A model generated the notes under the pieces. The model worked only from the letters and a program-made list of their open reading frames with translations, searched no databases and was not told the DNA's origin. Positions 1-5,368 of a stretch of 17,314 nucleotides of DNA are shown here, in pieces. A program made the position numbers and the translations under genes. Numbering within the stretch: the stretch's first letter is position 1; every line of letters starts with the position of its first letter. Source of the DNA: Patescibacteria group bacterium (GTDB lineage Bacteria; Patescibacteriota; Patescibacteriia; XYB2-FULL-38-15); contig JAHIRI010000035.1 in assembly GCA_018818855.1 (NCBI GenBank), forward strand, positions 1-17,314. Direction: 5' to 3'.

Positions 1-1
1 A

Positions 2-739
2 AATGGCGCCGAGGCGGAAAATAAAGACGGATCTTTTGAAAAAATAATCGATTTGAAAGTTGGCGCGAATACTGTTGAAATAAAAGCCAAGGACGATTCC
101 GGAAACGCCACTACCAAAAAAATTACTGTAACAAGAAAGGGCGAGGCAGTCCAAGCTTCACCATTATATCTTAAAGGCTATGCTGATACTGACGGAATCC
201 ACCTTTCCTGGTCGCTCTCGGGAATTACCGCGCCAAAAGGATTCAAACTTGTAAAATCTCTTAACGCTTATCCGAGTTATCCTGGCGATTCAGCGGTTTA
301 TCTAAATCCTGACACCAGAAGCTATCTCTGGCAAATCAATGACGGAAAAACCTGGCATTTCAGAATTTGCCTCTATACTGGAAGTGGATGCAGTACCTAT
401 AGCAATGATCTAAAAATTGTTGCAAAATCAACTAACGCAGCTTCTGGGGAAATTTATGGAACATTATCTCTGACTGGTTGGGTAAAAACAGGAAAAATTA
501 TTGCTCTCTCCTGGGCGCTTTCCGGAAATTCTCCTTACGGATATAAACTGGTAAAATCCACGGAGCCAAATCCGGTTTATCCGGGCAATGAATATTATTA
601 CACCTCTTCGCCAGATTTAAAGGGTCTTTATGCCTGGGACGTTAAAGAAGCGGGCACATACCATTTCCGGGTCTGCGCATACAATGGTGGCGGTGGTTGC
701 GTCTTCTATAGCAATGATTTTTCAATAACGGTTCAATAA
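2..739 (+). CDS. C-terminal part of a secreted or surface beta-sandwich repeat protein (5' end outside window)
   Basis: The frame is open to the left edge with no stop, so a start further upstream is likely and the TTG at 53 is probably internal; 245 residues are visible. Residues 1-48 look like an Ig-like or glucodextranase-B-type domain (pattern GSF-x-L-x-VGANTVEIKAKDDSGN). Two tandem units of about 90 residues follow (roughly 55-143 and 150-245). They share SW-x-LSG, YKLVKS or FKLVKS, a YPG turn, a WHFR or YHFR strand with C-x-Y, and a final C...YSND. The paired cysteines could form a disulfide in each unit. From memory, similar tails occur on FecR-domain surface proteins of Patescibacteria, but no FecR domain is visible here. 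The role is probably structural or ligand binding outside the membrane. Domain type is inferred from pattern only. Confidence 0.7.
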   Translation, partial: NGAEAENKDGSFEKIIDLKVGANTVEIKAKDDSGNATTKKITVTRKGEAVQASPLYLKGYADTDGIHLSWSLSGITAPKGFKLVKSLNAYPSYPGDSAVYLNPDTRSYLWQINDGKTWHFRICLYTGSGCSTYSNDLKIVAKSTNAASGEIYGTLSLTGWVKTGKIIALSWALSGNSPYGYKLVKSTEPNPVYPGNEYYYTSSPDLKGLYAWDVKEAGTYHFRVCAYNGGGGCVFYSNDFSITVQ

Positions 740-757
740 ACAAAAACAAAATAAAAC

Positions 758-790
758 AAAAACACGACTCGCGTACCCGGGTCGTGTTTT
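758..790 (+). terminator. Bidirectional intrinsic terminator between convergent genes
   Basis: A stem AAAACACGAC/GTCGTGTTTT extends by TC/GG through a G-U and a C-G pair around an 8-base loop. It has T-rich flanks on both strands (TTTTATTCTT on the plus strand, TTTTTGTTTTATTTTG on the minus strand). It lies between the stop of the plus-strand gene ending at 739 and the stop of the minus-strand gene ending at 805, so it can serve both. Confidence 0.85.
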
Positions 791-804
791 ATTCTTGAAA
801 AATT

Positions 805-1077
805 TTATTCTGCTTTTCCCCAAAATTTGTCCGCCTCTTTTTCCATTTCATCTAATCTCGTGTAATAATCAGAAAACTCGTTTAAGTGAGCCAGGGCAAT
901 TTTCCCCGTCACAAGAGGATCATCATTTGTAACATTTGTGTGCGAGTCGCGCGTGCCGTGCTCCAATTCAACATCCATCCCCATTCGGAATTGTAGAACA
1001 TCAAACTTACTCCAATCAATCCCTAGCTCCTCACCGATTTTTTTTGCCTCCTCGGCAGTAAAATTTTCTTTTGCCAT
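805..1077 (-). CDS. DUF5661-type small protein
   Basis: This 90-residue soluble protein has no signal peptide. It begins with a helix-turn region (FTAEEAKKIGEELGIDW, residues 6-22), followed by a conserved-looking core RMGMDVELEHG at about 31-41, NVTNDDP near 48-54, and TGKIALAHLNEFSDYYTRL near 57-75. I recognise this as the pattern of the DUF5661 family, which has no known function; the acidic and histidine residues (E38, H40, H64) could bind metal, but this is a guess. The ATG at 1077 is well supported by AGAAAGGAG on the minus strand at about 1087-1095. That SD lies inside the last codons of the upstream gene, which stops one base earlier, so the two are co-transcribed and probably translationally linked. 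Confidence 0.75.
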   Translation of the reverse strand: MAKENFTAEEAKKIGEELGIDWSKFDVLQFRMGMDVELEHGTRDSHTNVTNDDPLVTGKIALAHLNEFSDYYTRLDEMEKEADKFWGKAE

Positions 1078-1078
1078 A

Positions 1079-1729
1079 TTATTTTTTCTCCTTTCTATAC
1101 TCTAAATAACTATAAACAAATGTAGCCATGACTGCGGTAAAAACGCTTGCAATCAAAATTATAAAACTTGCCATACTGCCAAAAAAAGAAGCTATCAAAC
1201 TCGCGATGCCGGCGACGATAAAAACTTTACCGCTAAAATCATGAGTCTTTTTCCAATTCTCATCCGAAACTAAACTCCATGGCGTCCTAATTCCGATAAA
1301 AAAATTTCTTTTGATCTGCGGCAGAATCCAACCGATAAAACATAAAAGTAAAGAAAAGGGAATCGCAAACATCAAACTTCCTTGCGGCGGACTGAAACGC
1401 ACGGAAGAATAAAGTAAAAATATTTCCAAATAAATAAAGAAAAATGCCAGAAAAATTTTAAAGTATAAATACGGCTTGGCAAATTTTTCATAATTTTTTC
1501 GCAATGGATCAATTACCGGGAGGAAAGACATTAAAAGATATGCCGCCAAAGCAATGCTCGGCATCAAAAATAAATTTATGTACTTTGATCCATAACCATC
1601 TACTTCGCCTCGAATATTCCAATGAGTCGGCACGCGATCCGGCATGGTTGGCGCAATATAAATTCCCACGATAAACATCGCGAGAAGGAACAACAATATT
1701 AACCAATCTATTTTTTTCCAAAGTTTCAT
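1079..1729 (-). CDS. SdpI/DUF1648-family integral membrane protein
   Basis: This 216-residue protein has about six hydrophobic helices (near 9-26, 51-70, 90-108, 119-137, 167-183 and 188-207). The N-terminal DUF1648 signature is clear: P34-T-H-W37, G41, then DGYGSK at 44-49. The C-terminal SdpI signature NFFIGIRTPWSL...W..TH...G lies at 142-167. SdpI of Bacillus is the immunity and signalling protein against the SdpC toxin, but most members of this broad family are uncharacterised, and no SdpC homologue is visible here. It is the first gene of a two-gene unit with the DUF5661 protein. The ATG at 1729 has no SD, only an A/T-rich leader downstream of an extended -10 promoter. Family assignment is firm; function is open. 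Confidence 0.85.
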   Translation of the reverse strand: MKLWKKIDWLILLFLLAMFIVGIYIAPTMPDRVPTHWNIRGEVDGYGSKYINLFLMPSIALAAYLLMSFLPVIDPLRKNYEKFAKPYLYFKIFLAFFFIYLEIFLLYSSVRFSPPQGSLMFAIPFSLLLCFIGWILPQIKRNFFIGIRTPWSLVSDENWKKTHDFSGKVFIVAGIASLIASFFGSMASFIILIASVFTAVMATFVYSYLEYRKEKK

Positions 1730-1764
1730 AAAATTTTAATTATTTTTTAAAACATCTTTATACA

Positions 1765-1773
1765 ATTATACCA
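1765..1773 (-). promoter_or_regulatory. Extended -10 promoter for the SdpI-like/DUF5661 unit
   Basis: On the minus strand the sequence reads TGGTATAAT, a perfect -10 hexamer with the extended TGn motif. The only -35-like hexamer, TTGTCA at 1785-1790, is 14 bp away, which is too close, so the extended -10 probably carries activity. The predicted start near 1758 leaves an SD-less leader of about 28 nt. It lies back to back with the plus-strand promoter at 1784-1812. Confidence 0.65.
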
Positions 1774-1783
1774 CATATTTTGT

Positions 1784-1828
1784 TTGACAAAAAATAGCCG
1801 ATATCTTAAAGTGAGCTTAGAAAGGAGG
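1784..1828 (+). promoter_or_regulatory. Promoter and SD of orphan cassette 1
   Basis: TTGACA at 1784-1789, a 17-bp spacer and TAAAGT at 1807-1812 form a promoter with a consensus -35 and a weak -10. The predicted transcript start (about 1819) falls at the beginning of AGAAAGGAGG (1819-1828), which is five bases from the ATG at 1834. The mRNA would therefore begin with its ribosome binding site. Confidence 0.65.
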
Positions 1829-1833
1829 ATCAA

Positions 1834-2262
1834 ATGACGAGGGGGACAAAGCACGATGCGCTCTTTGCGCAATTCCAGCGCCTTCAGATGGACAACCCCG
1901 AGATTCTCACAATCATCAACCAGGCCAGGATAAAGAATCTAGCGCTAACCGCCGGGGACTTTCTGGAATCAATGCGGCCGCTATTTGACGGTCTGCGGTT
2001 CATCGCGAATTCTCTCGGATCTCTCCCCTCAATCTCCGCGAGTTCAGCCGAGAGGGCATGGGAAGAACTCCACAATGCACCTTCCGATGCGTTGGACGAG
2101 GAAATGTTTGACCGGTTCCGGGATGTCATTGAAATGGAGTTCAAGCCAAGCGTCAAGAAGCTCGTTCTCTCTTCCGAGGTCAAGCAACGGATTGAGCGTA
2201 CCTTCGCGATCATCCTCAGAGCAATCCAGGACCAACTCATACGGAATGCGGTGACCCGATGA
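1834..2262 (+). CDS. Orphan small protein, cassette 1 (142 aa, helical)
   Basis: I do not recognise the family. The 142-residue product looks entirely alpha-helical and soluble, with no signal peptide, no cysteine and no obvious catalytic motif. Amphipathic segments lie near 4-30, 38-60, 70-80, 86-104 and 108-140; the last one (VKQRIERTFAIILRAIQDQLIRNA) is a good candidate for helix packing or dimerisation. Start ATG at 1834 is fixed by AGAAAGGAGG five bases upstream, and the stop is TGA. The gene is GC-richer than its neighbours (28 of 60 bases in 2101-2160 against 19 of 60 in 1141-1200, counted by eye). It stands alone between its own promoter and terminator, in the same style as 2401-2763 and 4962-5288. 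This suggests a transferred or independently regulated unit. Confidence 0.8.
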   Translation: MTRGTKHDALFAQFQRLQMDNPEILTIINQARIKNLALTAGDFLESMRPLFDGLRFIANSLGSLPSISASSAERAWEELHNAPSDALDEEMFDRFRDVIEMEFKPSVKKLVLSSEVKQRIERTFAIILRAIQDQLIRNAVTR

Positions 2263-2278
2263 AAACCAGGAGGCAACC

Positions 2279-2311
2279 AAGAGGCGCGCCAAACGGCAAG
2301 CCTCTTTTTTT
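2279..2311 (+). terminator. Intrinsic terminator of orphan cassette 1
   Basis: A stem AAGAGGC (2279-2285)/GCCTCTT (2300-2306), with a possible inner GCC/GGC pairing, runs into seven T residues (2305-2311). It lies 17 bases after the stop of the 1834-2262 gene and 14 bases before the next -35 box. Confidence 0.85.
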
Positions 2312-2324
2312 ATTTCATACGCCC

Positions 2325-2394
2325 TTGACAAAATAAACAAAATGCTCTAAGGTTTAGTGTCCGCAAGGAGGACATAAACGGGCTAGAAAGGAGG
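2325..2394 (+). promoter_or_regulatory. Promoter and double SD leader of orphan cassette 2
   Basis: TTGACA at 2325-2330, a 17-bp spacer and TAAGGT at 2348-2353 match the layout of the cassette 1 promoter. The leader carries two SD-like sequences: AAGGAGG at 2365-2371, close to the predicted transcript start, and AGAAAGGAGG at 2385-2394, six bases from the TTG start at 2401. The first has no sensible start codon after it. Confidence 0.6.
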
Positions 2395-2400
2395 CGCCCT

Positions 2401-2763
2401 TTGAGCGAAAAAAATAAAATCCTGACGTTCCTTCTCGGAAACGGAATTGTTTCCGCCGCATGGGATCCCGCGGAAAGAATTCTCACTCTCGTTTTCCGCC
2501 AAGAAAGAATCCTGAAGATCTTCTGCGGCCTGTGCTGTATTGTTGACGTCCGGAGACCGGACAACGCGACGAGCCAGGGAAAGCCGGGGTTGGTCAAAGA
2601 CTTGATCGCGGGAAACATCGACCACCCGAAACTCACTCTGCGTCTACGGCTTGCCGGGGAGCACCCTCCTCGTACTCTCGCAGTCTTCCTGCCGGAGTTT
2701 CCGAAAGATGCGCCGCCCGAGGCGTCGTACAGCGTCCCGTGCTACGAAATCGCTCTAACCTAA
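2401..2763 (+). CDS. Orphan small protein, cassette 2 (120 aa, TTG start)
   Basis: I do not recognise the family. The start is TTG at 2401, chosen because AGAAAGGAGG ends six bases upstream and no ATG is available in frame nearby. The 120 residues look like a beta-rich soluble domain in the N-terminal half (strands near 6-12, 15-20, 26-32 and 37-48, with F-C-G-L-C-C at about 41-46), followed by a basic middle and a proline-rich C-terminal third (about 85-110). The cysteines could bind metal, but no full pattern is present. Coding sequence is strikingly GC-rich (38 of 60 bases in 2641-2700, counted by eye), well above the flanking genes, which suggests foreign origin or different codon selection. 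The gene is monocistronic, with its own promoter, and its terminator begins in the stop codon. Confidence 0.75.
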   Translation: MSEKNKILTFLLGNGIVSAAWDPAERILTLVFRQERILKIFCGLCCIVDVRRPDNATSQGKPGLVKDLIAGNIDHPKLTLRLRLAGEHPPRTLAVFLPEFPKDAPPEASYSVPCYEIALT

Positions 2764-2800
2764 ACGCCCCCGACTCTACTTGAGCCAAGGGCGTTTTTTT
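2762..2800 (+). terminator. Intrinsic terminator of orphan cassette 2
   Basis: An 8-bp perfect stem AAACGCCC (2762-2769)/GGGCGTTT (2789-2796) runs into a T tract (2794-2800). Its first bases are the TAA stop codon itself. On the minus strand the same palindrome follows the end of the 2820-3128 gene, but the T tract there is short. Confidence 0.85.
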
Positions 2801-2819
2801 ATCTCAAAAATTCCAAACA

Positions 2820-3128
2820 CTAAGCGGCTTCAGGCATAGCTCTTTTTCTCTCTTCAGCCAGCCTGTCCAACTGCTCCTGCTGAGCTTTTAATTTTGTGAG
2901 GAGGCCTTTTTGTTCTGCGATCAACATCCCCATTTCTTCCAAACCGGAAAGGGCCATGATGTTTCTATCCAAATCCGCCTTGAGCTCTTCCCATTCCTCC
3001 GGCCGGGTTGATTCTTCTTTTCCCAACCTCTCTTCAACTTTAGTTATCAACTCTTTCGCCGAAATTATTTGTTCGTTGAGTAATCTTACCGCTTCCCTCC
3101 CCATTATTTCCCTTTCACTGTCTGGCAT
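2820..3128 (-). CDS. Small coiled-coil protein
   Basis: This is a 102-residue charged protein of unrecognised family, without signal peptide, cysteine or membrane segment. Nearly the whole length is predicted-helix sequence with coiled-coil character: residues 8-37 (REAVRLLNEQIISAKELITK and onward) and 60-95 (LSGLEEMGMLIAEQK... ending LDRLAEERKRA) are separated by a proline-containing turn near 42-45. It is probably a helical hairpin or oligomer acting as a scaffold. The ATG at 3128 has no SD; the leader of about 28 nt is almost purely A/T and follows a perfect sigma-70 promoter, so expression is probably strong and SD-independent. It is convergent with the orphan cassette at 2401-2763. Confidence 0.75.
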   Translation of the reverse strand: MPDSEREIMGREAVRLLNEQIISAKELITKVEERLGKEESTRPEEWEELKADLDRNIMALSGLEEMGMLIAEQKGLLTKLKAQQEQLDRLAEERKRAMPEAA

Positions 3129-3162
3129 AAAATTAAAATTATTTATTAAATTTACTTAAAAT

Positions 3163-3191
3163 ATTATAATACAAAAATCGCCTTTTGTCAA
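3163..3191 (-). promoter_or_regulatory. Perfect consensus sigma-70 promoter for the coiled-coil gene
   Basis: On the minus strand TTGACA (3186-3191), exactly 17 bp, then TATAAT (3163-3168): both hexamers and the spacing are consensus. The predicted start near 3156 gives an A/T-only leader without SD. The promoter lies just after the stop of the upstream 446-residue gene (3227) with no clear terminator between them. Confidence 0.9.
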
Positions 3192-3226
3192 TCTTAATAC
3201 TGGAACATTATCATCCAGACGACGTC

Positions 3227-4567
3227 CTATGACGCAATTTTTAATTTTATCTTTTTTGGTTTGGGTTTTTCCTTAATCTCCGGCTCGGCAATTTTAAATG
3301 CTTCTTCTGTTTTCTTTTGCCTCTGTGCTGCGTATTCTCCTCTTGCCCTTGTCAGAGTTTTAACTCCACGCCACATCTTTTTTCTACTTTCCTTTTTGCC
3401 TTTTCTAAAAAATTCTTCTTCTCTTTTCCATTGTTTTAATTCTTCCAAATCTATTGTTTTGAGCATGGGCTGGCCGTCTTTACCCGGCTTGGTGACCATA
3501 GCCGTTTTTTTATCTTTACCAAAACTTACCAATGTCCAGCCCGGTTCGACTTTTCCAGACTCGCCTATCACCGGAACTTTGTCGCCGCGTTTCAAATCAA
3601 AATCAATTGATATTTCTTCCGGTTCTTCTTTTGATTTTTTATTCTTTAATGATTTTACTTCAACTTTTGCCTTAACCATTTCTTCTTCGGCGGGCTCTTC
3701 TATCTCTTCTTCTAAAACATCGACTGCCTTAACTTTTTCTGGCGACGGAACCTCTTGCTCTTCGTGTTCTCTGGCTACGGCCTCAAACTCTTCAATCGGC
3801 GGCAAATCTTCCGCGCCTAAAGGCTTAACTTTTTTTATCTCTTCTGCTTCGTCCCAAACAGGCAACTCAACATCTATTTTCTTTTCTGGAGTCTTGACCG
3901 GCATTTTTTCTTTTTTAATTTTTACCAAAATATCCCGCTCGGCCTCAAGCATATCTTTCAAATCTGGATCTGTTTCCCTTCCAATATCTGAATCAAGGTT
4001 TTTAATTTTTACATCAATGTCTCGCATCGGAGCATCCTTATATTTTTTTCTAATATCGTCTTCAAGCGATTCTTTCTCAATAATTTCCACGTCTTCCACT
4101 TCCTGATCCAAATCGGCTTTTGCCGCTTCTGCCTCTTGCTCAATTTGCGCTTCCACGACCCCTGCCTCCGCAACAACCGGAGCTGTCTCCCCTGCCTCCG
4201 CTCCAGCGCGCGCCGCGGCACTTTCGATTTTGACTGGCATTTCTGCGCCAGTTTTTTTCACTTCCCCAACTTTTTCCTCGGCCGCGGCTTTCACGTCTCC
4301 AACCGTTTCTTTGGCCGCCGCCTTTTCCGCCGTCGCCTTTTCCATTTTCTCTTCTTGTTCAAAATAATCATTCATTCGCTCCCAATATTTCCCAACTCCA
4401 AACTGATTAAAAAATCTGGAAACAGATCCTGGTTTTTTTAATCTTTTTTCTTTTTGTGCCTTCTCGAATTCCTTTTGTTCTTCTGCTTTTGGCTCACGCG
4501 GTTTTTCCGCTTCAGCCTTTTTATATTTTTCTAATGCTTCATCTAATTCAATTTCTCTAGGTGACAT
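3227..4567 (-). CDS. Large charged, mostly disordered protein with a small C-terminal beta module
   Basis: This 446-residue protein is dominated by E, K, A and P and has no signal peptide, membrane helix or cysteine. Residues 1-45 are charged helix and 46-75 hold a less biased segment (SVSRFFNQFGVGKYWERMND). Residues 76-160 are an Ala/Glu/Lys stretch with repeated 'ETVGDVKAAAEEKVGEVKK'-like periodicity. A further charged helical region (160-225) and an acidic Pro/Glu linker (226-320) follow. A compact beta-rich module at about 326-380 (RGDKVPVI..SG.VE.GWTLVSF...TAMVTKPG) ends in DLEELKQW; the rest is a very basic tail (381-446). I recall similar 'GW-x-V...EELKKW' modules in Patescibacteria hypothetical proteins, but no function. 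ATG at 4567 has no SD. It follows the 60-residue gene by 11 bases and is probably its operon partner. Confidence 0.75.
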   Translation of the reverse strand: MSPREIELDEALEKYKKAEAEKPREPKAEEQKEFEKAQKEKRLKKPGSVSRFFNQFGVGKYWERMNDYFEQEEKMEKATAEKAAAKETVGDVKAAAEEKVGEVKKTGAEMPVKIESAAARAGAEAGETAPVVAEAGVVEAQIEQEAEAAKADLDQEVEDVEIIEKESLEDDIRKKYKDAPMRDIDVKIKNLDSDIGRETDPDLKDMLEAERDILVKIKKEKMPVKTPEKKIDVELPVWDEAEEIKKVKPLGAEDLPPIEEFEAVAREHEEQEVPSPEKVKAVDVLEEEIEEPAEEEMVKAKVEVKSLKNKKSKEEPEEISIDFDLKRGDKVPVIGESGKVEPGWTLVSFGKDKKTAMVTKPGKDGQPMLKTIDLEELKQWKREEEFFRKGKKESRKKMWRGVKTLTRARGEYAAQRQKKTEEAFKIAEPEIKEKPKPKKIKLKIAS

Positions 4568-4578
4568 AATTTTAAAAA

Positions 4579-4761
4579 TTAATTCAAATTTAATTTTTTA
4601 CGCAATTTTTCTATTTGCCGCGTTTCTATTTCTTTTATCGCCTTGTCCAAGACCGCTCTCTGGCGCCGCGACAATTTCGCCATAATATCAGAAAATTTTT
4701 GATAGGCCTCCTCGGCTCTCAAAATTTTCTCTTTTATAGCTAAATTTTTTTCTTCTGCCAT
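4579..4761 (-). CDS. Small basic helical protein (60 aa)
   Basis: The ATG at 4761 (MAEEKNLAIKEK...) is chosen. The frame stays open to 4854, but that extension reads through the hairpin-rich leader and its composition (FVRCRSLNDFTFFRLRQKG) does not resemble the rest. The 60-residue product is a charged helical protein, with helices near 4-29 and 33-56 joined at SRRQR (about 36-40), a net basic C-terminus and no cysteine. A helical hairpin of this size could bind nucleic acid or a partner such as the neighbouring 446-residue protein; there is no direct evidence. No SD is present. I do not recognise a family. Confidence 0.6.
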   Translation of the reverse strand: MAEEKNLAIKEKILRAEEAYQKFSDIMAKLSRRQRAVLDKAIKEIETRQIEKLRKKLNLN

Positions 4762-4896
4762 ACTTGTGGATATAAAAATAGGTTTATTTATTTTGCCTTT
4801 CTGCCGAAGGCGGAAAAATGTAAAGTCATTGAGCGAGCGGCAGCGAACGAACACTTTGGTCGGAGGACGGAATATTTTTCTCCGCCCGAAGATACT
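4762..4896 (-). promoter_or_regulatory. Possible structured 5' leader with alternative hairpins
   Basis: This stretch of about 135 nt upstream of the 60-residue gene has no credible coding content. It can form a local hairpin TTTCTGCC-GAA-GGCGGAAA (4798-4816). It can also form a long-range stem in which GGCGGAAAAAT (4809-4819) pairs with ATTTTTCTCCGCC (4874-4886), leaving a 2-nt bulge. The two use the same bases and exclude each other. Inside the long stem AAAGT and ACTTT (4821-4825 and 4853-4857 region) can also pair. No known riboswitch class is recognised. Confidence 0.35.
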
Positions 4897-4902
4897 TTTT
4901 AT

Positions 4903-4931
4903 ATTTTATCATATTTTTAAAAATGAGTAAA
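4903..4931 (-). promoter_or_regulatory. Candidate promoter for the 60-aa/446-aa gene pair
   Basis: On the minus strand TTTACT (4926-4931), a 17-bp spacer and TAAAAT (4903-4908). Four of six and five of six positions match the consensus. The -35 box overlaps the T tract of the terminator of the preceding cassette (4929-4935). The predicted start near 4896 leaves the long leader described at 4762-4896. Confidence 0.4.
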
Positions 4932-4960
4932 AAAAGCCGGCGAACGCGTGTGTTCGCCGG
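4929..4960 (-). terminator. Intrinsic terminator of orphan cassette 3
   Basis: A perfect 9-bp GC-rich stem (CCGGCGAAC at 4937-4945 with GTTCGCCGG at 4952-4960) has a 6-base loop. On the minus strand it is followed by seven T residues (4929-4935). It begins two bases after the TAG stop of the gene ending at 4962. Confidence 0.9.
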
Positions 4961-4961
4961 G

Positions 4962-5288
4962 CTACCTCCCGCTTGGCCATTCCTTGAAGATTACTTCTAT
5001 CCAACCATCATCACCCCCCACACCACCTTCAATCTGTTCCATCTTGATGTAGGCCGGGGCGCTACCTCCAGCTCGGATATCTTCGCAGACCAAATGAACC
5101 AGACATTCCGTGACAAGCTGTGGACTAACCAATACGCCGTACTGAAGAAGTGGATTTAACCGAACAAGCGTCAGCCTATTCACGAGACTCTCAAAAATGA
5201 TTTTGATCGCCTGGCGGGCCTCAAAGCTGAGCTCGGGAAATCTCTGCTTCAGTATTTTTCTCACCTTCCTTGGAGAAAGACCCTTCAT
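4962..5288 (-). CDS. Orphan small protein, cassette 3 (108 aa, possible histone-like helix pattern)
   Basis: I do not recognise a family with certainty. The 108 residues split into an alpha-helical, basic N-terminal part (1-70) and a beta-like acidic/Gly tail (71-108, GGSAPAYIKMEQIEGG...DGWIEVIFKEW). The helical part has a short helix (SPRKVRKILKQRFP, 5-18), a loop beginning ELSFEAR, a long helix (about 23-48), a turn with LVSPQLV (53-59) and a third helix (TECLVHLVC, 60-68). This short-long-short order resembles a histone fold, but it is pattern matching only. The ATG at 5288 is supported by AGAAAGGAGG nine bases upstream. Coding sequence is GC-rich (33 of 60 in 5041-5100, counted by eye). 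It is monocistronic, with its own promoter and terminator. Confidence 0.75.
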   Translation of the reverse strand: MKGLSPRKVRKILKQRFPELSFEARQAIKIIFESLVNRLTLVRLNPLLQYGVLVSPQLVTECLVHLVCEDIRAGGSAPAYIKMEQIEGGVGGDDGWIEVIFKEWPSGR

Positions 5289-5297
5289 CTCCGTTTA

Positions 5298-5368
5298 CCT
5301 CCTTTCTGAAAATGGTTTGGGCAATGCCTCCTTAACCGCAAATTAACAAAAAAGACGACACCTGTCAA
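5298..5368 (-). promoter_or_regulatory. Promoter and double SD leader of orphan cassette 3
   Basis: On the minus strand TTGACA (5363-5368), 17 bp, then TAATTT (5340-5345). The predicted start near 5333 coincides with the first SD-like AAGGAGG (5327-5333). A second, AGAAAGGAGG (5298-5307), serves the ATG at 5288. The -35 box lies in the loop of the upstream mltG terminator. Confidence 0.55.

Noticed and set aside
1884..2340. Minus- and alternative-frame open frames over the first orphan gene
   Set aside because: The GC-rich composition opens several frames here. Only the plus-strand 1834 frame has promoter, AGAAAGGAGG and terminator in the right places.
3261..4106. 281-codon plus-strand open frame, rich in Ser and Phe
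   Set aside because: It is the antisense of the Glu/Lys-rich 446-residue gene, whose codons give Ser/Phe/Leu on the other strand. It has no SD or promoter and no domain pattern.
4762..4854. N-terminal extension of the 60-residue gene to 4854
   Set aside because: The extension reads through hairpin-rich leader sequence and differs in composition from the rest; the ATG at 4761 starts a normal charged protein.
4923..5159. 78-codon plus-strand open frame through the cassette 3 terminator
   Set aside because: It runs through the terminator hairpin and lies antisense to the 4962-5288 gene, which has proper signals.
5295..5324. Ten-codon mini-ORF (TTG to TAA) between the two SDs of cassette 3
   Set aside because: The SD to TTG spacing is only two bases and the cassette 2 leader has no equivalent, so a leader peptide is not supported.
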